A DNA stretch of 64,000 nt from Lotus japonicus (lineage: Eukaryota > Streptophyta > Magnoliopsida > Fabales > Fabaceae), in contig NC_080042.1 in assembly GCF_012489685.1 (NCBI RefSeq), positions 83,010,397 to 83,074,396 on the forward strand, given 5' to 3'. The notes below the pieces were generated by a model that was not told where the DNA came from, did no database searches, and saw only the letters and a program-made list of their open reading frames with translations. The stretch's first letter is position 1; each line of letters opens with the position of its first letter. The position numbers were made by a program, and so were the translations under genes. This document shows, one piece after another, positions 28,967 to 40,378 of the stretch.

Positions 28967-31900
28967 GGTTGGATTTGTTGCCTATAGGACAATAGCCACT
29001 AAAAAGGAAAGAAAGTATAAACAATTAAATTAAGCATTAACATCTCATATCATAACCATGTGACTTCTTACAAATAAATTATATACTGCAGCCCTCAATC
29101 AAAAGGCACTCCTGAAGCAATCACAAGCATAGAGGTAGAAAGTAGAAACATAACCTCCCAAGAAAAGGGTGTGTTATCACAAGTTCAGAGGTTAAGCAAA
29201 TCCTAACACACAAGCAAGATAGGAAAGAAAATAAAACACATAATTCCCGGGTATTAAAGCAAAAAGCATCAAACGACAACCGCAACATGTGAAGAACAAA
29301 ACTACATGCAGAAAAAGTAAAGCTTGTTCCAAGTTGACAATTAAAAGAAGAACTGTACCTGCTGAAGCATTGTGGAAAATATGGGCAAGTGAAGAACTAG
29401 AAGAATAGAGAAACATGAGGGAAAAAACAAAAAGGATAATTTTAGTGCTGAATAATATTGAGCATAAAAAAATTTGATACCACATGTTGGGAGTTTTTTT
29501 ATTTGTATGTGCTAAAGTGGTCCCTGTTGCCATCTATAGCTTGGCCATTGAAATCCAACTTCATGTGGGAAATTGGCTTCAATATAAGGTGAATGACAAC
29601 AACGTGATGGTGAATTTCTTAAATTTTGGGGACCATGTCCTTCCTCACACAGTGGAGCATAGTGTGTTGGGTCTGATAATGATTCTTCTAAAGGACACTA
29701 GTGGTTGTGACCATACGTTGTCTGTGACCTTGGATTTTGAAATGAACAGTGTAGATATTAATATTAGAAGTCAAAAAGTCACACTAATTTTACCTTTTTT
29801 TTGTCTTAAAGAGTATTTTCCAATTATATCGATAAAATATTATTAGCATGCGAAATTAATGAGGTATTGTGGTTGTCTGAAATCTTTAAGCTCAAGAATT
29901 TTTTATTGTTTTAACATGTTCTCTCAACGAGAACTTTAGTCATCACTACTTCAGAGTTGAATAAGATTGTCTCAACTCTCAATAGAGAATACTTAAGGTT
30001 TAAATCAAAAAAATTGAATGTTATATGATATATAACAACTAGGGGTAAGACCACTCTAACACTTACTTTTGTGGCAGTTTTTAACCACCACAAGTGAAAA
30101 ATAGGAAGAAAAAAAAATTACAACTTAGTGGCAATTAAAAATTGCTACTAAAGTGAGTGTCTGGAATCTGGATAGTCTGTCACTATTTGATAATTAATTA
30201 AGAATTGGTATATTATTGTTGTAGATATAAAATAACCGTGTGATGTAAGGATTTTTTTTCCTGCACCAAAAAAGGATATCAAATTATTTGGTAATAAATT
30301 AATAATGTAAGGATAGTTCAATAAATATGAAGTTTTTTATTATACTTTAATTATATTTTATGCGAATATTTGAGCATAATTTTATTTTTTAATTTAATTT
30401 AATTATGATTTAATAAGAAAAACATATTAAACATTTTACATTTGTATATAACTAACTTTCCCTATTAGTCAACCCTTTTTCAGTTTTTTGTATTGTTCTA
30501 AACGTGCTGTGATTGGTTGAAACTTGAAAGCAATAGTTTATGGTTGTATCCGGACTCGGTCGTCACCTCCCCACTGGAATGCATTATTTATTCATTAATT
30601 CCAAATATAGTGGGACATCGCCATGACAGAAAATGAAATGAAGAAAGCAAGTGCTACAAACAAAGATACTCACTTAATTTTCATCTAGGCTTAAATAGTT
30701 AAATGCAATTTTAGTCAATTTAAGTTATTTTATACATGTGGTTGTGGCAGCTGATGTGACAAATGATTGGAAAGAATGTATGACAAATTGACTTAAAATT
30801 TAGGATAATTATTCTTTCACACCTCTAAAATGAGATGGAAAGAGGTGGAGGAAGAGAGAGATAGGAATAAAAAGAAAAGTAAGAGAGAGAAAGTATGAGA
30901 TGTGATAGATAATAAGAGGAGAGAGATAATAATAAAAAGAGGTGGAAATGAAGTGTTTAAAGAATGAAGTGTGTATATATCATTACTCTGTTTTAAATAA
31001 AGAATGCATTCACAAATTTGCAATTGAAGTTTACAAAATAATGTTAGAGTAAAAGACTCATCGTAGAAAACCACAATAGATAAAAGTAAAAGGGTAAGAG
31101 AAATTATTTTTGTTCACCATAATTTTTCTTCAATGTAATATTCTTCTTGTACCAAAACATACAATAAAATGGTAAATTCAAGAGTTTTTGACATCCATAT
31201 ATTTTTTGTCGTGGAACATTCATAACTTAATAAGGACTTACTCCCATCAAGAGTTTTGTACATATAAAAGTTTTGACCATGAGACCCCACATAAATGAAT
31301 CGAAAATGTATTATATGAACTAACTCCTCGTTGATCAAAAGTTTAACAATTAAGCCGTCAAAATGTAAAGATATTTTACTATTTTGCACATTATAAATAA
31401 TCTTCTATATTCTATTCCATCTCATTTTCATCATTTTTACTTTATACAAAGTGTTTTGATTCATTCACTCTTAATTTTCTCTTCATTTCATTTTCACTCT
31501 TATTTAATTTTCTTAATATTTTTCTTTTCGTATTATATCTCTCATTACTCCCTCTTCTTTTTGTATTTCTCACTTAATGTGAGTGTGTTTGGAGTGTGCA
31601 TGTATAGGTATTACATTTTCTTTTATCATATATCATGTATCATGTCTCTTATTTTTCTTCTATTATATCTCTCAATTATTTTTTTGGTTATTGAAGTTAT
31701 GTCACTCTAAACATGAGGTAGAAATGAGCTGGATAAATTATTTTCAGAAAGAAAAAAAAACATGATTAGATGTGTTTGTAAAACTCTTCCATATCATTTT
31801 AATCCTAATTCAAACTCATTGCCATCATTACATATGAAAAAAAAAGGAAACAAAATGGGGATGGAATCTAGTCAAGTTTTATATAAATTTAGACTAATGC

Positions 31901-32528
31901 ATCATGACAAGTAAAGCAAAACATATGCAGATGTGAAGTTTATGATAGAATCTAGATCATAGATTCTAAGATGTTGTAGCATTACCACAAGGCCAAACGG
32001 TCAACTAGTAACACAAATGGCAGCAGAGGAAGCCACGTGCCACTCCTCCAATCTCCCCTTACAATGGCGAGGCGCAAAACTTGCAATGGCCAATCAGTTC
32101 ATGTATACATTTTACCTCCCACTTCTTGTGATCCCTCCATTTGGTGGGTCTTCATTTTTCTTTCACATCTCTAATGCTACAACAACAACATGTGCTTGGT
32201 TCTGTGGATTGATGGTGGTACAAGCTTACAGAGGCTACACTTGTTTCCTTGGTCACAAAAATACCTCATATTGTGATCCATGTTGTTGTGTCTTCTTTCA
32301 CGTGCAACCCTTTTTTCTTGGATCATGTGCCAACCACGTTTGGAATAGCTGTTTCTTGCTGTTCATGATCTTGTTCTAGGGGGTTGTGTGAGAATGGCTT
32401 CTCTGTCGGTTATGGCGGTTGTTTGAAGTTTCAACCTTCTTCTTTTTCTTCATCTGGGAAACTTGTGGTGTCTATAAAGGACACATATTTGAGGTTTTAT
32501 TTAAGAATTTTTGTGTTATGGGACAAGA
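28967..32528. other. Divergent spacer between GLR and PP2C genes
   Basis: About 3.5 kb holding the promoters of both neighbours. The GLR leader exon probably lies near 29359-29420. From 29850 to 31980 the DNA is AT-rich without convincing genes. The open frames at 29484-29846 and 31384-31710 have no domain, codon bias or splice context. The last 500 bases are the presumed PP2C promoter and leader. Confidence 0.5.
32034..32304 (+). promoter_or_regulatory. Two G-box (CACGTG) sites upstream of the PP2C gene
   Basis: CACGTG occurs at 32034-32039 (in GCCACGTGCCAC, a strong ABRE/G-box context) and at 32299-32304 (in TTCACGTGCAAC), about 490 and 225 bases before the start codon. G-boxes bind bZIP and bHLH factors and are common in ABA- and light-responsive promoters. 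Whether these act on the gene is inference. Confidence 0.5.
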
Positions 32529-33035
32529 ATGGCACCAGGTACTGGTTGCCCTTCTCAGACAGAAACAGCTATGTTGAGTGGTGGAGCTGGTGGGATCCCC
32601 AGGGGCAGTAGTGAGTGTTCCATGGAGGATCAGAATGGTGATACGCTTGGGAATTTGAATCAGAACATTGGGAAGCCTCCAAGGGATCTTTCAGCTATGC
32701 GCCATTGTAGCAGTTCTTCATGGTTGGCTGAATCGGTTAGTATATTATCAACCAAATCCCATGTTGTTTTTGTATTCAGGCTTGTTTTGTGGATTGGATC
32801 TTTGTGTTTGAAAACTCTTCTACAATTTGATTCTGAGGTGAGAATCAATTCTGGGTAGGAGTAGCTTCCTCATAGTGGTTTTTCTGTTGGCTATGGCAGT
32901 TGTTTGAACTTTTTTTTCTTTATCTGGGAAACTTGTGGTGTCTATAAAGGACAAATCTTTGAGCTTTTATGTTCAGGCTTGATGTGTGGATCAGATTGAT
33001 TCTGAAACCAGAATCAATTCCAGGTAGAAGTAACT
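32390..33035 (+). repeat. Tandem duplication around PP2C exon 1 in which copy 2 lacks the exon
   Basis: The leader block at about 32400-32500 (containing CATCTGGGAAACTTGTGGTG and TCTATAAAGGACA) recurs at about 32881-32970. The block after exon 1 at about 32773-32875 (TTCAGGCTTG, GAATCAATTCTGGGTAG) recurs at about 32971-33035. In the second copy the two blocks touch, with no coding exon between. Confidence 0.75.
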
Positions 33036-35148
33036 TCTGGGCTGGTTTCAAAATGGATTCTGGTGAAAGAGAAGCCGATCCAAACATGCTAACAATCAAA
33101 AGTGCTCAGGCTAGAAGGCAAAATATGTTATTATGGTTAGGATGAATGTGCTGATGGATTTTGCAGCATTTGAAGCCTTGAAATGCTTGGGTTACCATGG
33201 TGATGATTTAGGATTATGTGGATTGTAGTTTTACAATTCCAACCTCAATAAGTTGATTGTCATTTGTGTGTGTATTTGGTTTTTTCCGATTGTATTAAGG
33301 CAAATGTGATTTCACATGGACCCCAATACTTAAATGGGGAAATCTTGCGGCCTTGAATTCAACGTAGATTTTGCCTAAAAAAAAGAGTCCAATATGATCG
33401 AGTTCAATAAAAATTGAAACACACATTTCAGCCCAACCCGTCCCTTTTTTTCTCCTTAGAAATGTGTGGCAGAAAAATATATAAACTGCAGCAAGCCACT
33501 ATTAAACTTTGAGCAACTTCCTGTGCCATTTTGACCGGTTTGTTTCAAGTAGAGTGTCTGTAACAACCCATACAAAGAAAATGGGTTGTTTATTTGTTCT
33601 AGTAGTGGTGTGTAATTTTCTAACCCATTTAGTTACATCTTGTGTCTAGGAACCAAATATTATTACTGTTGGCTTAAAACCAAGCACAGAGGAAAAATCA
33701 GAGTTTTCACTTTCATTGCGATCAGGAAGCTTTTCTGATAAAGGACCAAAGCAATATATGGAGGATGAGTTCATATGTGTTGATGTTCTTCGTGAATGTG
33801 TTGGTCCAGGATCAGACCTTCCTTCTCCAGCAGCATTTTATGGGGTATGTATGTTTCTTCATGTTGAATTTAGATCAATTGTATTACTCTCCTAATGGAA
33901 TTGGCCAATTGTCTTCATATGTTGCATTTTACATGCCTTTTAGATACTCATGGAGGTTAATATACAGGTATTTGATGGACATGGTGGTGTTGATGCTGCA
34001 TCATTTACCAGAAAGAACATCCTTAAGTTTATAATTGAAGATCCCCAGTTCCCATCTGGCATTAAGAAAGCAATTAAGAATGCATTTGTGAAGGTTGACA
34101 ATGCATTTAGAGATGCTAGTGCCCTTGACAGCTCTTCAGGCACCACCGCCCTAGCAGCCCTTGTTCTAGGAAGGTGAGGACTCAGAACCATTGTCATCAA
34201 TTCAGACCTAACAAGTTTCTACTTTTACATAGGTTTTCATTTATGCTAGTACAACTACAGATTAATAATTTTACTGTGCGCTTGGGTAAATAGCTTATTC
34301 AAGGCGCTTATGTCAATAAGTACTTATCAGATATCACATAAGTGCTAATTCATAAGCTCATTTGAGATGTTTATTAAAATAAGTTCAAAAGAAGTTTTAA
34401 GTAGGTATAAGCTGTTATTCATAATGAAAAACTTATCAAGATAAGCTCAAAAGTGTAGGTTGTAAGCTGTTTTCTTAAGTTTAATAAAATATCTGCTTCA
34501 GTGATTACTATATAAGATAATCTTAAATAAGCTCTTCCAAAAGTGCCTTAGTTGCTCTAAAGCAATAATTGTACATTACCTCTATTTTGCAGTGTCATGC
34601 TGATTGCCAATGCAGGGGATTCTCGTGCTGTATTGGGCAAAAGGGGCAGAGCCGTTGAACTTTCCAAAGACCACAAACCAAATTGCACATCAGAAAGACT
34701 GAGAATTGAGAAACTGGGTGGTGTGATCTATGATGGATACCTCAATGGCCAACTATCAGTGGCTCGCGCTCTCGGAGACTGGCATATCAAAGGCGCTAAA
34801 GGCTCGAAAAGCCCCTTGAGCTCCGAGCCTGAGCTCGAGGAGATTATCCTGACAGAAGAAGATGAGTTTTTGATAATGGGGTGTGATGGATTATGGGATG
34901 TCATGAGCAGCCAGTGTGCTGTTACAATGGTGAGGAGGGAGCTCATGCAGCACAATGATCCCAACAAGTGTGCAAAAGTGCTCGTTGCTGAGGCCCTCCA
35001 ACGCAACACGTGCGACAATCTCACAGTTGTGGTGGTTTGTTTCTCTAAAGATCCACCTCCTAAAATTGAGATTCCTAGATCACATAGGAGGAGGAGCATT
35101 TCTGCTGAAGGCCTTGATCTTCTCAAGGGTGTCTTGAATGGTAGGTGA
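32529..35148 (+). CDS. Protein phosphatase 2C (PP2C/PPM), plant group G-like
   Basis: Four exons join in frame to 387 residues: 32529-32735, 33650-33844, 33968-34173 and 34593-35148. The PPM catalytic motifs appear in order: YMEDEF (metal-binding aspartate/glutamate), [54 protein letters not shown] and DNLTVVVV. All metal-ligand positions I can judge are kept, so the enzyme should be active. It removes phosphate from Ser/Thr and needs Mn2+/Mg2+. There is no signal peptide or membrane segment. The N-terminal 70 residues ([16 protein letters not shown]) are low-complexity and probably regulatory. The C-terminus has a basic [15 protein letters not shown] tail. It resembles the AtDBP1-type group from memory. 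Start: first ATG in frame (MAPGTGC). Confidence 0.93.
34275..34555. mobile_element. Degenerate MITE in PP2C intron 3
   Basis: Almost the whole intron is built from AAGCTTATT, CATAAGCTCATTTGAG, GTTTATTAAAATAA and AATAAGCTCTTCC motifs. The outer parts (GCTTGGGTAAATAGCTTATT and AATAAGCTCTTCCAAAAGTGC) look like imperfect inverted ends. A diverged relative lies at about 52645-52880. No coding capacity. Confidence 0.45.
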
Positions 35149-36329
35149 ATAAAACTTGATAGTAATTTGTACAGATTGATTGAGTTGGACATTCATACAA
35201 ACAGTTGGTGGGGATTTTTCAGACTAATTGCTATCCCTGCTACTTTGAGGATTGCTGCTTGCTTACATGCCAGATTGCCAGTGATAATGTCCCACAACTT
35301 GTAACAACTTGGATTTGGAGGTACCAACCAGAATCAAATCAAAGCCTTCTTGCCTTGCACTATATAATTATTTCAAGAAGCTATCACCCTCCCTGCTTTA
35401 TACCTACACCTTTTGGCCTTGCAAGCTTCTCAATTTTACCATTTTCTACGGCAAGAAGTGATACAAGTACACAAGAGCATAACAGCAAACTTTCACTGAC
35501 TGTTGAAAATAACTATGAAGTAAACTAAATGAATGTATTCTTTTCTTTTTGTTAGTGTATCTTTCACAACCTTTTTGAACCATTGTAAATTTGTAAGCAC
35601 CTTCCACTTTGTTTTCTTATTGTTGTGTATTTGTCTTTGACCTGTCTTTATTTTTTCTTTACAAAAAATTAATAACATAATTTGTAGACACTCAATACTA
35701 CCTCAACCTCTCCTTCACATTATCTTTTTTTTTCTCTATATCTATCTTCCTAATCAAGTATCACATAAACCGATGTGTGGCTCATGTTATCCATTAACCA
35801 TATTCATCTTAACCATCAATAACTAATCATTTTGTTGTAGGCGCTCCCACTAAGCAATAAATAGTAGGCTACAAAATATGTTTTGTTCTTATAGGCGAGG
35901 ATTTAATCATAACCTTATGGTTTAGGCATGAGATGAGCAACCATCACGTCGCACCTTGTAATTAAAGGGAATGAACTTTACATGAGAACAAACTTTGAAA
36001 TTATTTTTCATAAATATAATATTGACAATTTTTTGTATAAACCACCTAGTATCTAGTCACCCTTTCGAAAGCTAAATATTTTAGATTCGAGATTTAGTCA
36101 TAGTTAAGATTCTTCATCATTTCCCAAAATGTATTGTGCGATAATGGAACCGGAGAGTTATTCCAGCACATCAACTAACCTAACCCAAAGTGGATAAATA
36201 TAAGTATTGACTATAATTACATAATGAAATTAATTATTTTCATGTAACCCCTCTTTCTTTATGACTACAGATAAAACCAACACAAAACAAACAGGTTTAT
36301 AGCAGAGGAGCTGCTTCACTCACCACTCC
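35149..36329. other. Spacer between PP2C and PPR genes
   Basis: About 1.2 kb. The first 400 bases are probably PP2C 3' untranslated sequence, and the last 100 the PPR leader. No supportable gene or repeat is seen. Confidence 0.5.
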
Positions 36330-38222
36330 ATGACACTGCGCAAGGCGTTGCCATACTCTACAATCTGCTCAACCCCTTATGCGTGTTTTGTGAGGTGTCT
36401 CCAGTTCCAAGTGCAAGCACATTGGTCATCATCTTCACACTCTTCATCTTCTTCTTCAGCACCACCAACAGTGGAGCATGTGTGCCATCTCATACTGGAG
36501 CAGAAAACCGCTTCCGAGGCGCTTGAAACCTTCAGATGGGCCTCCACCGTTCCCAAATTCGTGCACTCTCAATCCACATACCGCGCATTGATCCACAAGC
36601 TCTGCACATTCCGCCACTTCGATACTGTCAAGCAACTGCTCGACGAAATGCCCAGCTCAATCGGTGCTTCCCCGGGCGATGACATCTTCATTACCATCAT
36701 CCGTGGCCTTGGTCGTGCTGGAATGACACGAAGGGTCATCAAAGTTCTTGACTTGGCCTACAAGTTTCATGACAGGCCCTCCTTGAAGATTTATAACTCA
36801 ATTTTGGATGTCCTTGTCAAAGAGGATATTGACATAGCTAGGGAGTTTTATAGGAAGAGCATGATGGAGAGTGGGGTTGAGGGGGATGATTATACTTTTG
36901 GGATTTTGATGAAAGGCTTGTGCTTCACAAATAGGATAGGTGAAGGTTTTAAGCTGTTGCAGCTCATTAAGTCTAGGGGGGTCACCCCAAACACTGTGAT
37001 TTACAACACCTTGCTCCATGCACTTTGTAGGAATGGCAAGGTTGGAAGGGCTAGGAGCTTGATGAGTGAGATAAAGGAGCCCAATGATGTCACTTTTAAT
37101 ATTTTGATATCTGCGTATTGCAAGGAAGAGAATTTAGTTCAAGCTCTAGTGCTGCTTGAGAAGTGCTTTGCCTTGGGTCTTTTGCCTGATGTTGTTACCA
37201 TAACTAAGGTGGTGGAAATTCTATGCAATGCTGGCCGTGTAACCGAGGCTGCTGAGGTTTTGGATAGAGTTGAGAGCATGGGAGGTTCGCTTGATGTTGT
37301 CGCTTACAACACCTTGATAAAGGGGTTTTGTGGAGTGGGGAAAGTGAAAGTTGCACTTCATTTCCTGAAGCAGATGGAGAATAAAGGTTGTCTTCCAAAT
37401 GTAGACACCTATAATATACTGATATCTGGTTTTTGTGAGTCTAGGATGGTGGATTTAGCTCTTGATCTTTTTAATGACATGAAAACAGATGGGATCCAAT
37501 GGAACTTTGTTACTTTTGACACGATGATTAGAGGATTGTGTTCAGAAGGAAGAATTGAAGATGGTTTTTCTATTTTGGAATTAATGGAGGAAAGCAAGGA
37601 AAGCTCCAGAGGGCACATTAGCCCTTATAATAGCATCATATATGGTCTATTCAAGCAAAATCGTTTTGATGAAGCAACCGAGTTTCTAACAAAGATGAGA
37701 CAGTTGTTTCCTAGAGCTGTTGACAGAAGCTTGATGATTTTAGAGCACAGCAAGGACGGGGCTATTGAGGATGCAAAGAGGGTATATGATCAAATGATTG
37801 ATGAAGGTGGAATTCCAAGTATTCTAGTTTATAATTGCCTTGTTCATGGATTTTGCAAAGAACATAGTGTGCGAGAGGCGATAGAGCTGATGAATGAAAT
37901 GATTGTTAATAACTGCTTTCCCGTTCCAGCCACATTCAATGCTATCATCACTGGTTTTTGCAGGCAAGGAAAAGTTGAAAGTGCCTTGAAGTTTCTGGAA
38001 GATATCACTGCAAGAGGTTGTGTACCCAATACAGAAAGTTACAGTCCTTTGATTGGTGCCCTGAGTAGGAAGGGGGACCTTCAAAAAGCAATACAGGTCT
38101 TTGGAGAAATGGTGGAGAATGATATCCTTCCTGACCTTATTATTTGGAATTCACTGCTACTAACCATGAGTCAAGAAAAATATTTCAATAAGAACATGTT
38201 CAACATAGATGGCCTACTCTAG
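36330..38222 (+). CDS. P-class pentatricopeptide repeat (PPR) protein, organellar
   Basis: A single intronless frame of 630 residues, as is usual for plant PPR genes. The N-terminus ([26 protein letters not shown], then a long Ser run) is basic, acid-poor and hydroxylated, fitting a mitochondrial or plastid presequence. From about residue 80 to the end the protein is a chain of roughly fourteen 35-residue repeats, e.g. [52 protein letters not shown] and [18 protein letters not shown]. There is no E or DYW tail, so it is P-class, a group that binds organelle RNA for stability, splicing or translation. The target cannot be told from sequence here. The repeat near residues 465-490 ([21 protein letters not shown]) is degenerate. 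Start: first Met of the frame, just before the presequence-like stretch. Confidence 0.93.
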   Translation: MTLRKALPYSTICSTPYACFVRCLQFQVQAHWSSSSHSSSSSSAPPTVEHVCHLILEQKTASEALETFRWASTVPKFVHSQSTYRALIHKLCTFRHFDTVKQLLDEMPSSIGASPGDDIFITIIRGLGRAGMTRRVIKVLDLAYKFHDRPSLKIYNSILDVLVKEDIDIAREFYRKSMMESGVEGDDYTFGILMKGLCFTNRIGEGFKLLQLIKSRGVTPNTVIYNTLLHALCRNGKVGRARSLMSEIKEPNDVTFNILISAYCKEENLVQALVLLEKCFALGLLPDVVTITKVVEILCNAGRVTEAAEVLDRVESMGGSLDVVAYNTLIKGFCGVGKVKVALHFLKQMENKGCLPNVDTYNILISGFCESRMVDLALDLFNDMKTDGIQWNFVTFDTMIRGLCSEGRIEDGFSILELMEESKESSRGHISPYNSIIYGLFKQNRFDEATEFLTKMRQLFPRAVDRSLMILEHSKDGAIEDAKRVYDQMIDEGGIPSILVYNCLVHGFCKEHSVREAIELMNEMIVNNCFPVPATFNAIITGFCRQGKVESALKFLEDITARGCVPNTESYSPLIGALSRKGDLQKAIQVFGEMVENDILPDLIIWNSLLLTMSQEKYFNKNMFNIDGLL

Positions 38223-38285
38223 TTCAAATTTGTTCCCAGCAATTGTAGATTTTCATCCATGGCTTCCTAGTAGTTCCTGCAGGCC

Positions 38286-38321
38286 TTATCTCTATGGTTA
38301 TGGCCATAACCATAGAGATAA
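38286..38321. repeat. Perfect 36-bp palindrome after the PPR stop codon
   Basis: The left half TTATCTCTATGGTTATGG is followed with no loop by its exact reverse complement, with GGCC at the centre. It starts 64 bases after the PPR stop, so it is probably in the 3' untranslated region. In RNA it could form an 18-bp-stem hairpin with a minimal loop. Confidence 0.9.
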
Positions 38322-39087
38322 CCAACCTTATGCTAGTACTCTGGTGGTTTAGTTGAATTATTGATTACATGTTTTGTTTTTCATTGAGAAGGGTCCTGAG
38401 CCAAATGTGATACTCACCTACAAAATGTGATCCTGAGTTGTCTTGTACAAAATTAGTCATTTATTGTGAACAAAATTCTCTTGGTTCTCCACAATCCACA
38501 CATGTAAGAAATGTAGCCGAAATATTATCGATGTACCCACACCGTCACATAATTTGGTAGGCCATGGATAGGCAGTGTAGTTAACCTGTCACTGTTATGA
38601 AGTTGGGAATATTTGGAGTTTTGTGTTCCTCTTCATCTTTAAGATCAAGTTGAACAAATTTTATTAATTTTCTCCGCTTCCCTATCACAGTCATAGTGAA
38701 CATTTTGTATTGAACTCGAGACGCCTGTGTGGAACCATGCTCATAAATCTCCATCAAGTGTCTGTCAACTTCCTCTGGCCTTTTATTATTATGAATAAAG
38801 TTCAAATTGTGATGGATACCAAACAAATATAATAATAATGACTAAAAAAATACTTTCCCTGATAAGTTCCATCGCTTATGTAATATTTTATTGTAAGTTA
38901 TTAACATCAATTTGTTTGTGGATCACTCAGTTACTCTTTGAATAACGACTATTTCAAATGTAAGATACATAGGTATAATTAAGAGATTCTTCATCCCTCA
39001 AGGAGTGTTATGTAAATATTGGATTCGAGAGTTCTTTCCTCACACTTTATTTGCATTGTTAATTGAGCTACCTCTCGTGGATAAAGT

Positions 39088-39356
39088 TTAAGTGTGTGTT
39101 TGGATCAATGTTAGCAGAATTGGATCTGACCATAATTGGATCTGATCATAATTGCATTTGGTAACGTGAATTAATCGGATCAACCAGATGTAGAAGCTAC
39201 TTCAAGTCAATTTTATCTGATCCAGATCAAACTCGTAGAATCGATTTTCAAAATTAGCTCTCAAACATCTTCAAAACAATGGAGAATCACATTTGAGACT
39301 ATGATCCACGTTTGGAACTCAAATCCTCGTTTGATAATTGGAACTAAACACACCCT
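39088..39356. mobile_element. Possible small MITE
   Basis: The left end GTGTGTGTTTGGATC and right end GGAACTAAACACACCC are roughly inverted. Internal repeats of AATTGGATCTGA and GATCAGATC-like motifs fill it. No clear target duplication was found, so the borders are loose. Confidence 0.35.
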
Positions 39357-39535
39357 GAATTCAACCATTCATAGTTAGATTTGAAAGTAACTGCGAACAA
39401 GGTGTTGTTTATCGGTAAGCAAGCTATACTTGTAAGAATGTGATCACAGAGTTGAGTCTAGAAAATACACTCGTTAGGAGACACATGCAACTGTTTCTTG
39501 AACTAGCGACCGCCGCATTTGAAGAAAATAATTTA

Positions 39536-40378
39536 AGGGTCTGTTTGATGGTCAGGATAGGATAAGAGCGGGATATGATAGAAAATTGGATAAGGACAAG
39601 ATATGATAAGAGCAAGATAGACTCTTATCCTATCTTATGTTTGAAGTACACAAGATAATAACAGGATATGATATATGATATATAATTAGAAAAATGTATC
39701 AAATTTTTCTTTAAATGAAAAATACATTTAAAAATTGATTATTTAAATTCTTATTTTAAAAAGTGATTATTCTATTAATTTTTTTTTACATTTTTGTAAA
39801 TGAGCATATATATATATATGTTTTAAAATAACTATTAGTAAATCAATATTATTGATTAGCTTACTTTTTTAAGGGAGCGTATTTTAATTAAAATTATGTA
39901 GTCAATTAATTGTTTTTAACTTAGTTGTGACAATTGATAAAAAGTTAAAAGTAAAAGTTAACTATTAGTTGTCTGTTTCTCTTTGTATTGAGATTGAAGT
40001 ACCCATTGTACTTCCTTATTAATACACATTTGGTTTATCAAAAAAAAGTAGAGATATGATTTTAATTAATTGATGATAATAGAAAATTAGTCTATTACTA
40101 TTAATAAATTAATGTTTGTAAGTGAGTAGTTTATTTTACTATTAATGAATAATTATTTATTTATTTTTACTCTAATTAAAAATAATATATTTCTATTTAT
40201 TAATTAATATCATTATATATTGAAATAAATTAATTTGGGGTTCCTATACAGAAAAAGAATATATAATTGTTATCCTATACTGTCGGGATCCTCAGGATAA
40301 CTTTTACACATTAAAGACATGATAGGATAAGAGACAAGATAATATTATTCTATCCTCCTGACGCAACAAACATCAAAT
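39536..40378. mobile_element. Possible non-autonomous DNA transposon, AT-rich core
   Basis: The left end has TTTGATGGTCAGGATAGGATAAGAG. The right end, reverse-complemented, has TTTGATG, then TCAGGAGGATAG and later CTCTTATCCTATC. The ends share motif order but are diverged. The core is extremely AT-rich and non-coding. Confidence 0.35.

Noticed and set aside
29484..29846. 120-codon open frame on the plus strand near the GLR promoter
   Set aside because: No domain, hydrophobic-random composition, no codon bias or splice context. It lies in the AT-rich leader/promoter side of GLR.
32017..32379. 120-codon open frame before the PP2C gene
   Set aside because: Cys/Phe-rich random-looking product without family motifs. 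The region fits promoter or leader better and contains the G-boxes.
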